Origin: Candidatus Bathyarchaeota archaeon | GTDB lineage: Archaea; Thermoproteota; Bathyarchaeia; Bathyarchaeales; Bathyarchaeaceae | NCBI GenBank assembly: GCA_003662715.1 | Contig: QMYO01000028.1 | Location: forward strand, 1-11,145 | Direction: 5' to 3' | DNA: 11,145 bases | Shown: positions 1 to 6,683 of the stretch, in pieces | Numbering within the stretch: position 1 is the stretch's first letter | Layout: each line of letters starts with the position of its first letter | Translations under genes and position numbers: made by a program | The notes under the pieces: generated by a model | Database searches by the model: none | What the model saw: only the letters and a program-made list of their open reading frames with translations | Told to the model about the DNA's origin: nothing

Positions 1-52
1 CTTTACGGAGACAGTTTCATTTTAAAGTTAATGATTGAATGAGCTTTGTGTT

Positions 53-1870
53 TTATGCGAGTCCAAGTTCTTTCAGTTTTTCTTTTGTTGGACGGCCTTC
101 TTTATCCCATCCTCTCAGCTTGTAGTATTCATCAAGCATTTTGTTGAAGTCTTCAAGCGTTACTACGTGTCCGTCGGCTTTGCCTCCTTTCAGTGGGTCA
201 TTCAGTATTCTGTAAGGTATAATGTCATCCTTTCTTGTGAAACCCTCTCTCACGTTGAATAGTCTAATTAAGTTCCAAATTCTTTCTCCAATGAGTTTCA
301 TGTCATCTACGCTTAGATCCCAACCTGTTGCTGCAGAGGCAAGCTTAGCTATGTTTTCCCATCCTATGGCGTAGAAGTCGCATACGACTAGGCTCCATTT
401 CGCGCAGTACAGATTTTGGCCTATGCCGCCATGTATTACTAATTGCGCCTTTCCTTCAGTGGTGAAGGGATCCATATCTCCGAACACTTCATCGTTCACT
501 GGCCAAGATCTCATGTGACATGCTCCTCTGTCTGAAGTGGCGTAAGCCAATGCCATGCCTATTGATCCTCTTGGTTCATACCCTGGAAACTCTAATCCTT
601 TGACATGGACTGCGAAGCGGTTGGATTCTTTCCCTATTTTTTCCGCTGCTCTTTTTACTCCTTCAGCTAAGATGTCTCCTATGGCTTTTCTGTAGGCAAT
701 TAAGTTTGGCATTTCGATGTAAGCTTCTACGTTGCCGAAGGTTAGTTCTAGTCCGTTTGTATCTTTCTTGGTGATGAGTCCCTTTTCGTAGCATTCCATG
801 GCGAAGGCTATGGTGTCGCCGGTGGATATGGTGTCTAAACCAAGTTTGTCGCAGAGTAGGTTGTATTTGGCTATGGCTCCTAAGTCATGTATGTAACAGT
901 TTGAGCCTCCTAGGGCTAGAGTCTCATAGTCTGGGCCTTCAATCAGTGTGCCCGCGAATGGTCCCTCTTTAATTTGGGTTAGATTGCCGCAGCCGAGGGG
1001 GCAGCCGTAACATGCTCTTCTTCGGATAAGTATTTTCTTCACAGCATCCCCGTCTATGTCATCTGCATGCTCAAATATGCCCATTTGAAAGTTTCTAGTA
1101 GGTAAGATGCCTCCTTCCTGAACCATTTGAAGGAAGCCTGGTGTGCCATCGGTCTTAGCCCATAGGTTGTCTTCAGTTAGCACATCATTTTTCATGATGT
1201 CATTGGTGAGTTTGACGAATTCTTCGATGTTGGGAACACTTATTCCTTGGTGTCCGCGAACAGCGATTGCCTTTAGGTTCTTGGAGCCCATGACTGCTCC
1301 GCCTCCTCCTCTGCCAGCTTGTCTGTAGAGATCGACTGTGATGCAAGCCATCCTTACAAGATTCTCGCCGGCAGGTCCGATAGCAGCAATTTTAACTTCT
1401 TTGTCACCGAGTTTTTCTCTAATTTGCTTGTCAGTTTCATGGATGTCTAGTCCCCAGAGGTCTTTTGCGTCCCTGAGTTCAGCTTTGCCATCGGTTATCC
1501 AGAGGTACACGGGTTTCTCAGCCTTTCCTTTTATGATTACGCCATCGAAACCAGCGAATTTTAATTCGGCTCCAAGGTAGCCGCCCATATAGCTGTCTAG
1601 GAAAGTATTCGTTAGGGGTGATTTGGTGTATATGGCATATTTGGAGGCGCAGGGCGCTGTAGTTCCCACTAATGGTCCGGTCATTAAGATAAAAACGTTA
1701 TCTGGTGAAAGGGGGTCCGCTTTCGGTTTCGTTTCTTCATACAAGTATTTGGCGCCTAAGCCTTTACCGCCAATGAAAAGTTTCGCCCATTCCATATTGA
1801 GGTCTTCTGAGGAAGTTTTTCCACTGCTTAGATTTACACGCAGTATTTTTCCAGCATATCCTCCAACCAT
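53..1870 (-). CDS. Aldehyde:ferredoxin oxidoreductase family catalytic subunit (AOR copy 1)
   Basis: 605-residue tungstopterin enzyme of the AOR family, which oxidises aldehydes to carboxylic acids (or the reverse) with ferredoxin as electron carrier, in the cytoplasm. The N-terminal domain begins with the typical GKILRVNL segment. A glycine-rich pterin-binding stretch ending in GSKNLKAIAVRG lies at about residues 185-206. A C-x2-C-x3-C motif at C287, C290 and C294, plus C497 in the VVCDF segment, would bind the single [4Fe-4S] cluster. The DRGACH segment with H452 and the EGPDYE segment near E311-E316 match active-site regions of the family. The length is normal. The ATG has a good GAGGTG ribosome site (complement of 1878-1883). 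It lies 15 bp after the polyferredoxin gene, so the two are surely co-expressed. This resembles the WOR5 or bacterial AOR two-subunit arrangement. Substrate is unknown; a benzoyl-CoA-reductase (BamB) type is a less likely alternative. Confidence 0.93.
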   Translation of the reverse strand: MVGGYAGKILRVNLSSGKTSSEDLNMEWAKLFIGGKGLGAKYLYEETKPKADPLSPDNVFILMTGPLVGTTAPCASKYAIYTKSPLTNTFLDSYMGGYLGAELKFAGFDGVIIKGKAEKPVYLWITDGKAELRDAKDLWGLDIHETDKQIREKLGDKEVKIAAIGPAGENLVRMACITVDLYRQAGRGGGGAVMGSKNLKAIAVRGHQGISVPNIEEFVKLTNDIMKNDVLTEDNLWAKTDGTPGFLQMVQEGGILPTRNFQMGIFEHADDIDGDAVKKILIRRRACYGCPLGCGNLTQIKEGPFAGTLIEGPDYETLALGGSNCYIHDLGAIAKYNLLCDKLGLDTISTGDTIAFAMECYEKGLITKKDTNGLELTFGNVEAYIEMPNLIAYRKAIGDILAEGVKRAAEKIGKESNRFAVHVKGLEFPGYEPRGSIGMALAYATSDRGACHMRSWPVNDEVFGDMDPFTTEGKAQLVIHGGIGQNLYCAKWSLVVCDFYAIGWENIAKLASAATGWDLSVDDMKLIGERIWNLIRLFNVREGFTRKDDIIPYRILNDPLKGGKADGHVVTLEDFNKMLDEYYKLRGWDKEGRPTKEKLKELGLA

Positions 1871-1885
1871 TTCTTTTCACCTCTT

Positions 1886-2302
1886 TTACTTAACCATTTC
1901 AAGTACTCCTTCTGGACATATTTCAACGCATCTGGGATTTCCTCGGCACACATCGCATTTTATTGCGTACATCTCCACAGGGTCAAGTCTCAGTCCATTG
2001 TATGGACAGACTTCAACGCAGGCACCGCAGCCGTTGCAGAGTTCTTTGTCAACTACGTAGATTCCAAGTTCTTTATCCTCAACTATGGCTTCAACGGGGC
2101 AGGATTCCACGCAGGGGTGTTCGTCGCATTGGATGCATACGTAGGGGCGTATAACTATCTTTTCGGGTAGTAGGGATTCCACGTATATGGCGGATCTTGA
2201 TGGGTTGAATTTTTCGACAAGTCTTGCTGAACAGACTGCAGTGCATAGTGAGCATCCGGTGCATTTTTCAGGATAAATTTTCAACTTCAATTTTTTAGCC
2301 AC
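1886..2302 (-). CDS. Four-cluster [4Fe-4S] ferredoxin-type subunit partnering AOR copy 1
   Basis: 138-residue electron-transfer subunit of the HycB/DmsB/AorA type. Sixteen cysteines fall in four groups, enough for four [4Fe-4S] clusters: C14/17/20/24, C56/59/64/68, C89/92/95/99 and C116/119/125/129. Groups 1 and 3 have classic C-x2-C-x2-C-x3-C spacing. Groups 2 and 4 have C-x2-C-x4/5-C-x3-C spacing, as in the DmsB/HycB family. There is no signal peptide or membrane segment, so it should be cytoplasmic. The start is GTG: the reading frame meets a stop six codons upstream (2321-2323) and no ATG lies between. No convincing Shine-Dalgarno precedes it. The gene is first in a two-gene unit with the AOR, so it most likely carries electrons between the tungsten subunit and an external acceptor. 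It parallels the gene at 4420-4911. Confidence 0.92.
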   Translation of the reverse strand: MAKKLKLKIYPEKCTGCSLCTAVCSARLVEKFNPSRSAIYVESLLPEKIVIRPYVCIQCDEHPCVESCPVEAIVEDKELGIYVVDKELCNGCGACVEVCPYNGLRLDPVEMYAIKCDVCRGNPRCVEICPEGVLEMVK

Positions 2303-2351
2303 CCAATAGCATAATATAACTTAATTTAGAAAGAAAAATGTTGCAATAATG

Positions 2352-2361
2352 ATATAAAAAA
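2352..2361 (-). promoter_or_regulatory. Candidate TATA box for ferredoxin/AOR module 1
   Basis: On the minus strand this reads TTTTTTATAT, a good archaeal TATA-like box. It starts about 58 bp before the GTG at 2302, so transcription would begin near 2325 and leave a leader of about 20-25 nt. It sits in the 148-bp gap between the two AOR modules and is the reason for treating them as separate transcription units. The T run could instead serve as a terminator for the upstream AOR gene, or do both. Confidence 0.45.
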
Positions 2362-2450
2362 CTTGTTCAAACCCTAGTTGACATCAGAAACGGTGTTTTT
2401 TCAACAGAAATCCTCTACTTCTTTATTTTGGATCATTGAAGGATATGCTC

Positions 2451-4394
2451 TCATCTTTTCCGCTGTGGAATTGGCTTGATTATTCCAAGGTTTTCTAAGC
2501 TATCCGCTACGTATCCTAGGTCTAGTTCCTCAAGCTTCTCTCTTGTAGGGACTCCTGTTTTTTCGTCCCATCCTCGAAGTCTGTAAAACTCAGTCAACAT
2601 TCTTTCAAACACGTCTTCAGGAAACGCTTCACCCTTATAGGGACCTTCAGGTAGGGGTTCTGTAAATCTCTTTGGGAGCTTATCATCCTTTCGGGTTATT
2701 CCTTCTCGAGCGTTGAAGGCTCTGCAAAGGTTAAAAATCCTCTCACCTGTCTTCATCAATTCATCTATTGTGAAGTCCCATCCAGTCGCAGCGGCAACGA
2801 CATCCACTAATGTTTGCGTCTTGTAGCCTCCACATGGATACACTGTCCATTTGCAGATGACGAAGGAGTCAAACACAGCAAACAAGTCTCCTATGATTTT
2901 AGCTATTTTGACTTTTTCAGGACCCGCATAGAGGCGGTCTCTATATTCTTTTGGAAACGTCTTTTCGTCTATTCCTATGTCTGGAGCAAGATTCCCTTCA
3001 AACATGTCATCGGTTTCCACTTGAAGGTGACAGGCGCCTCTGTTTGATGTTGCGATGCCAAGTCCGTGGCCTTTCATTCCCCTCACGTCATGTAGGGGGA
3101 ATTCCATGCCTTTAACGTGCATTGCAAATTCTTCTGCTCCGCCGCCCAGCTTTTCGGCTGCTTTTCGCGAGCCTTCAGCTAAAAGGTTGCCTATTCCTTG
3201 TCTTCTCGCTATTTTTTCTACAAGTTGAATTATTGCTTCATGATTTCCCCATGTGAGGTCGATTCCATCAGCGTCTTTTTTTGTTATCAACCCTTTCTCG
3301 TAGCATTCCATCGCAAAGGCAATGGTCACTCCCGTGGACATTGTGTCTATGCCATATTTGTTACACAGCTCAATTGCCTTTAAAGTGGCTACTAAGTTGT
3401 CGTTCATGCATAAGGTGCTGAGGGCGGCTGTGCTTTCGTATTCTGGTGTGGCGTATTCTGGGTCTAGTTGATAGGGATTGTTTGCCTTAGTAATTCTGTT
3501 GCATCCTACGGTGCAGTAGGGGCAGGTGTTGTGTCTAATTATGTATGGACTGTTGGTTAGGGTTTCGGCTGTTACATTTTCGTATCCAGGAAAGAGGCAT
3601 TTCCTAAAGTTCATTGTGGGTAAGCGTCCAGTTTCTTGCCAATAGCCTAGGTCTGCGAGGGAGCCGTATTTGAAAAGTCCATCTGGAAAGTAGGGTCCAC
3701 TTAGAGCTTCTTTGCTGATTAATTTCTCCATTAAGAGGTCAACTAACTTTTCCTCATGAGCATATCTTACTTTACCCGTGCCGCGGACAGCGATTGCCTT
3801 CAGATTCTTGGAGCCCATAACCGCGCCCATTCCAGTTCTGCCAGCGAAATGGTTAAAACCAAACATTATATTTGCGAATCTTACAAGGTTCTCGCCAGCG
3901 ATGCCAATGCAGCCAACTTGAACTCTATCGTCTTTTAGCTCCGCCTTTATGAGTTTTTGAACCTCTCTAGTTGGTTTTCCCCAGAGGTGACTTGCATCCC
4001 TGATTTCAGCTTCACCGTCATGAATCCACAGGTAAACTGGATTCTCTGCTTTCCCTTCTATGATGATTGCGTCATAGCCCGTAGCTTTCAGTTCTGGTCC
4101 GAAGAAGCCTTTTGCTGTTGCCTCGCCCCAGATGCCGGTGAGCGGAGACTTTGCCATCACGTTTAAACCGCTGTTGCCGGGGAAGGGAATCCCTGTTATC
4201 ACGCCGGTAGCGACAACAAGTTTATTTTCGGGTCCTAGGGGGTCGATGCCTGGCTTAAGCTCTTTGAATAGGATGTATGCGCCTAGTCCTCTTCCTCCTA
4301 AGAATTTTCTAGCAATACTTTCTTCTAATGGTTCCTCGGTGATTGTTTTTTTTGTTAGGTTTATACGAAGGATTTTTCCCATGTATCCAAACAT
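2451..4394 (-). CDS. Aldehyde:ferredoxin oxidoreductase family catalytic subunit (AOR copy 2)
   Basis: 647-residue paralogue of the AOR at 53-1870, with the same domain order. The N-terminal GKILRINL segment is followed by a pterin-binding stretch ending GSKNLKAIAVRG (to about residue 205). The cluster motif is C291-x2-C294-x3-C298 plus C514 in FVICKW. NRGACH carries H456, and PEYES lies near E318-E320. It is about 40 residues longer than copy 1; an extended C-terminal tail is part of the difference. The ATG at 4394 is forced because an in-frame stop lies only seven codons upstream; GAGGGATG precedes it. The gene follows its polyferredoxin gene by 25 bp. Family membership is certain. The different central and C-terminal regions suggest a different substrate range from copy 1, but the substrate cannot be read from sequence. 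Confidence 0.93.
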   Translation of the reverse strand: MFGYMGKILRINLTKKTITEEPLEESIARKFLGGRGLGAYILFKELKPGIDPLGPENKLVVATGVITGIPFPGNSGLNVMAKSPLTGIWGEATAKGFFGPELKATGYDAIIIEGKAENPVYLWIHDGEAEIRDASHLWGKPTREVQKLIKAELKDDRVQVGCIGIAGENLVRFANIMFGFNHFAGRTGMGAVMGSKNLKAIAVRGTGKVRYAHEEKLVDLLMEKLISKEALSGPYFPDGLFKYGSLADLGYWQETGRLPTMNFRKCLFPGYENVTAETLTNSPYIIRHNTCPYCTVGCNRITKANNPYQLDPEYATPEYESTAALSTLCMNDNLVATLKAIELCNKYGIDTMSTGVTIAFAMECYEKGLITKKDADGIDLTWGNHEAIIQLVEKIARRQGIGNLLAEGSRKAAEKLGGGAEEFAMHVKGMEFPLHDVRGMKGHGLGIATSNRGACHLQVETDDMFEGNLAPDIGIDEKTFPKEYRDRLYAGPEKVKIAKIIGDLFAVFDSFVICKWTVYPCGGYKTQTLVDVVAAATGWDFTIDELMKTGERIFNLCRAFNAREGITRKDDKLPKRFTEPLPEGPYKGEAFPEDVFERMLTEFYRLRGWDEKTGVPTREKLEELDLGYVADSLENLGIIKPIPQRKR

Positions 4395-4419
4395 TTTTTC
4401 ACATCCCTCAGCTTAACGC

Positions 4420-4911
4420 CTAACTTTCACTCTTAGCGCCAGCTTTAATTACCCGCAGCATATTATCAACGGCTTCTTTCCTCAGTTTATTCGCTACTTC
4501 TTCGATTGTTGCATAAGCTAAAGCATCTTCGAAGGGACAATGTTTAACGCATTCAGGGTCTCCATCGCATAAGTCGCAGGTCATCACTACTTTTTTAGTT
4601 GGATGTAGCGTTATGGCGCCAAATTCGCAGGCTAGGATGCACCATCCACACCCATTGCATTTATATTCATCTACCCGTATCACACCTTTCTCGTCTTTAA
4701 GGAGGGCATCTCTTGGGCATGCTGCTACGCATGCGGGGTCTTCGCAGAGTAGGCAGGCTATTGCCATGCTGCCTATAGGCTCGTAGTTGACTGGTCGGAT
4801 GCGGGAGAATGCGGGGTCGAGGCGTTTTTCTTTGGTGGCTGAGCATACAAACTCGCAGATTCTACAGCCTAAACATTTGTTTGAGTTGGAAACAACAAAC
4901 TTATGGGACAT
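4420..4911 (-). CDS. Four-cluster [4Fe-4S] ferredoxin-type subunit partnering AOR copy 2
   Basis: 163-residue polyferredoxin subunit homologous to the one at 1886-2302. Its sixteen cysteines are grouped the same way: C13/16/19/23, C53/56/61/65, C85/88/91/95 and C112/115/121/125, predicting four [4Fe-4S] clusters. It adds a charged, probably helical tail of about 37 residues after the last cluster, which copy 1 lacks and which could give partner specificity. It has no leader peptide or membrane helix. The ATG is supported by AGAGGA about 8 bp upstream. It is first in a two-gene unit with AOR copy 2. No flavin-binding third subunit, as in the bacterial AorABC enzyme, is present next to either module, so electrons probably go to free ferredoxin or to a partner encoded elsewhere. 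Confidence 0.92.
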   Translation of the reverse strand: MSHKFVVSNSNKCLGCRICEFVCSATKEKRLDPAFSRIRPVNYEPIGSMAIACLLCEDPACVAACPRDALLKDEKGVIRVDEYKCNGCGWCILACEFGAITLHPTKKVVMTCDLCDGDPECVKHCPFEDALAYATIEEVANKLRKEAVDNMLRVIKAGAKSES

Positions 4912-4960
4912 GGCTAAATTCCTCTTTAACTTGGATGTTCATTAGATTGTAAAAGGGCTG

Positions 4961-4970
4961 CATTTTATAG
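4961..4970 (-). promoter_or_regulatory. Candidate TATA box for ferredoxin/AOR module 2
   Basis: The minus strand reads CTATAAAATG here, close to the archaeal TATA consensus. A start point about 25 bp downstream (near 4937) would give a leader of about 26 nt containing the AGAGGA ribosome site before the ATG at 4911. Another A/T-rich box (GCATAAAAG) lies just upstream. The 158-bp gap to the aminotransferase stop also supports an independent promoter. Confidence 0.45.
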
Positions 4971-5069
4971 CAAACCTCTTTTATGCATCTCCGTTCATCG
5001 GATGTATCTTTAAAAATGAAACATGGGTGTTATTAAATCTTTCAGTAATGCGAACTGGTTGATGTGAAT

Positions 5070-6386
5070 TTATTTGGGAAGCCTTTTCAACACGTCTTCG
5101 GCTGCTGCTAAGGTTTTCTCAATGTCCTCTCTGGTGTGAACTGCTGAGAGTAGCGTTCTCTCCATGCCGTCGGGGTGGAGATAAACGCCCTTTTCCATCA
5201 AGGCATCACGGAACTCCTTGAATTTATCTAGATTACATTCAGTCCATTGTCTATAACGATTTATTTTCTCTAGCTCTGTGAAAAACACTGTAAACATCGC
5301 TCCAACGCTTTGCACAACAGCGTCATGTCCAGTTGAGTCGAGGATTTGTTGTAAATCATCTGTTAGTTTCATTCCCAACGAGTTCATGTTTCTAATGGCT
5401 GCGCCGTCATTTGCTGAAAGTTTCTTTAGCGTAGCTAAGGAGGCGGCTAGAGAAAGCGGATGCGCATTGTATGTGCCAGCGAACCCTATTTTTCCTGGCA
5501 CCACCATTTCCATGATGTCTTTTCTGCCTGCCACAGCGGCTATCGGAACGCCTCCTCCCAAGGCTTTGCCGAAACATGCTAGGTCGGGTGTGACACCGTA
5601 AAGTTGCTGAGCTCCTCCAGGTGCGACTCTAAAGCCTGTAAAGACTTCGTCAAATATTAATGGGACATCGTATTTTTCGGTTAGTTCCCTGACTCCTTTC
5701 AGATATCCATCTTCGGGTAAAATGACGCCGTTGTCAACCATGATTGGCTCCATTATTACTCCCGCTATGTCATCTGCATTTTTCTTAAGGATTCTCTCAA
5801 GGTATGATAGCTCGTTCCAAGTGGTTATAATCATTGACTCCGCAACTTCTTTTGGAATTCCCGCGTAAAACGGAATCTTATTCGGAGCAAATTCTGGACC
5901 TCCAAGCAAAGAATCTGAAACAACATTGTATAGGACGTAGTCGTTGTGACCATGATAATGTCCCTCAAACTTCACAATCTTATCTCTGTACGTATAGGCT
6001 CTTGCAATTCTAATAGCATTCATCGTGGCTTCTGTTCCAGTAGTACAGAACTTCACCATGTCTGCGCAGGGCGCCATTTCACAAACCTTCTTTGCAACCT
6101 CAATTTCAAGTTCCACAGTTGTGCCTAGCATCATTCCCTCATTGAGTTGTTTTTTGATAGCTTCCACAATTTTTGGATGGCGGTGTCCTAGTATTAATGC
6201 GCCATAGCCTAGCAAATAGTCGATGTACTCGTTTCCATCTACGTCCCAAACTTTGGAGCCTAAGCCTTTTCTGAATAATATTGGAAATGGAGCGTGTTCA
6301 GCTGTTACACGGATGTTTGATGATGCACCTGCGGGCACGTATTTTTTTGCTTCTTCATAAAGTTTCTTAGAATTAGAAAAATCCAC
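5070..6386 (-). CDS. PLP-dependent class-III aminotransferase, glutamate-1-semialdehyde aminomutase-like
   Basis: 438-residue fold-type I PLP enzyme of aminotransferase class III. Visible landmarks are the phosphate-binding TGTEAT (residues 116-121), FEGHYHGH (140-147), FDEVFTGFR with the PLP-nitrogen aspartate D246, and the Schiff-base lysine K274 in FGKALGGG. Overall it is closest to the HemL group (KIVKFEGxYHGH, GVTPDL). However, the HemL VNSPVR substrate loop is ASSNIR here, and the AGTxSGNP segment is AGTYNAHP, which fits a catabolic paralogue better than true HemL. No other tetrapyrrole gene is nearby. The start is GTG, one codon after an in-frame stop, with AGGAT upstream. It faces the semialdehyde dehydrogenase gene across a shared control region, so an aldehyde-producing transamination is plausible. 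Exact substrate is unknown. Confidence 0.88.
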   Translation of the reverse strand: MDFSNSKKLYEEAKKYVPAGASSNIRVTAEHAPFPILFRKGLGSKVWDVDGNEYIDYLLGYGALILGHRHPKIVEAIKKQLNEGMMLGTTVELEIEVAKKVCEMAPCADMVKFCTTGTEATMNAIRIARAYTYRDKIVKFEGHYHGHNDYVLYNVVSDSLLGGPEFAPNKIPFYAGIPKEVAESMIITTWNELSYLERILKKNADDIAGVIMEPIMVDNGVILPEDGYLKGVRELTEKYDVPLIFDEVFTGFRVAPGGAQQLYGVTPDLACFGKALGGGVPIAAVAGRKDIMEMVVPGKIGFAGTYNAHPLSLAASLATLKKLSANDGAAIRNMNSLGMKLTDDLQQILDSTGHDAVVQSVGAMFTVFFTELEKINRYRQWTECNLDKFKEFRDALMEKGVYLHPDGMERTLLSAVHTREDIEKTLAAAEDVLKRLPK

Positions 6387-6435
6387 GGTTTATCCTAACC
6401 CCTCTACAACTTGAAAGATTCAGTTAATAACGCTA

Positions 6436-6445
6436 CAAATATAAG
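6436..6445 (-). promoter_or_regulatory. Candidate TATA box for the HemL-like aminotransferase
   Basis: The minus strand reads CTTATATTTG here. Transcription would start near 6415 and give a leader of roughly 30 nt before the GTG at 6386. A second A/T-rich box around 6488-6497 is an alternative; it could serve either strand. Confidence 0.45.
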
Positions 6446-6450
6446 CCTTC

Positions 6451-6471
6451 TTCCTATCGGTTTTCCATCGG
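6451..6471 (-). promoter_or_regulatory. Tandem box (CCGATGGAA / CCGATAGGAA) next to the leftward TATA
   Basis: Read on the minus strand, CCGATGGAA (6471-6463) and CCGATAGGAA (6460-6451) lie in direct tandem with an 11-bp period. The second copy ends about 6 bp before the TATA-like box. Its GATAGGAA core recurs exactly at 8982-8989 before the other aminotransferase. One helical turn of spacing next to the TATA box is a common placement for an archaeal activator; that role is inferred. Confidence 0.4.
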
Positions 6472-6506
6472 AATCAGAAGGTTAGATTATATTTATCCAT
6501 AGACGC

Positions 6507-6522
6507 TATTGTCCGAACAATA
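6507..6522. promoter_or_regulatory. Operator-like dyad 1 in the divergent control region
   Basis: TATTGTCCGAACAATA is a 16-bp inverted repeat, perfect except for one mismatched pair beside the centre. It shares the eight bases TTGTCCGA with dyad 2, 25 bp away in the same orientation. It sits mid-way between the divergent genes, and just downstream of an A/T-rich box at 6488-6497 on the plus strand. A dimeric helix-turn-helix regulator (Lrp-, TetR- or GntR-like) is the likely binder, but none is encoded in the window. Confidence 0.5.
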
Positions 6523-6532
6523 AAATTTTTCT

Positions 6533-6545
6533 TTTGTCCGACAAA
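6533..6545. promoter_or_regulatory. Operator-like dyad 2 in the divergent control region
   Basis: TTTGTCCGACAAA is a perfect 13-bp palindrome with a single central base. Together with dyad 1 it forms a pair with centres about 24-25 bp apart, suited to cooperative binding of two dimers. The position between both divergent transcripts suggests control of the aminotransferase, the dehydrogenase cassette, or both. Confidence 0.52.
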
Positions 6546-6623
6546 TCAGAAGACCTCACCTTGTGGAATGTTGGTATATGTTAAAATACTAGAAAGCCCA
6601 TTTGCTTACTCTAATCAGTTAAA

Positions 6624-6633
6624 CTTAAAAATA
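6624..6633 (+). promoter_or_regulatory. Candidate TATA box for the semialdehyde dehydrogenase cassette
   Basis: CTTAAAAATA, preceded by an A-rich stretch that could be the BRE. Start of transcription would fall near 6650-6655, leaving about 30 nt of leader that contains the GGAGGAG ribosome site at 6669-6675. An alternative upstream box is TTATATTTAT at 6488-6497, whose start point would lie inside the dyads. Confidence 0.4.
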
Positions 6634-6683
6634 AGAATCTCCATTTAAGAGACAATCTAATAAACAATGGAGGAGATATTGAG

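Noticed and set aside
1623..2060. Long plus-strand open frames opposite the AOR and ferredoxin genes
   Set aside because: They lie antisense to strongly supported conserved genes, lack ribosome sites and show no recognisable protein motifs.
4988..5004. Imperfect hairpin CATCTCCG/CGGATG between the first aminotransferase and ferredoxin 2
   Set aside because: It has a bulge and a short stem, without a T run on the minus strand close enough to support termination; probably chance.
5070..6386. Naming the first aminotransferase hemL
   Set aside because: Key HemL loop sequences differ and no tetrapyrrole gene is in the window.
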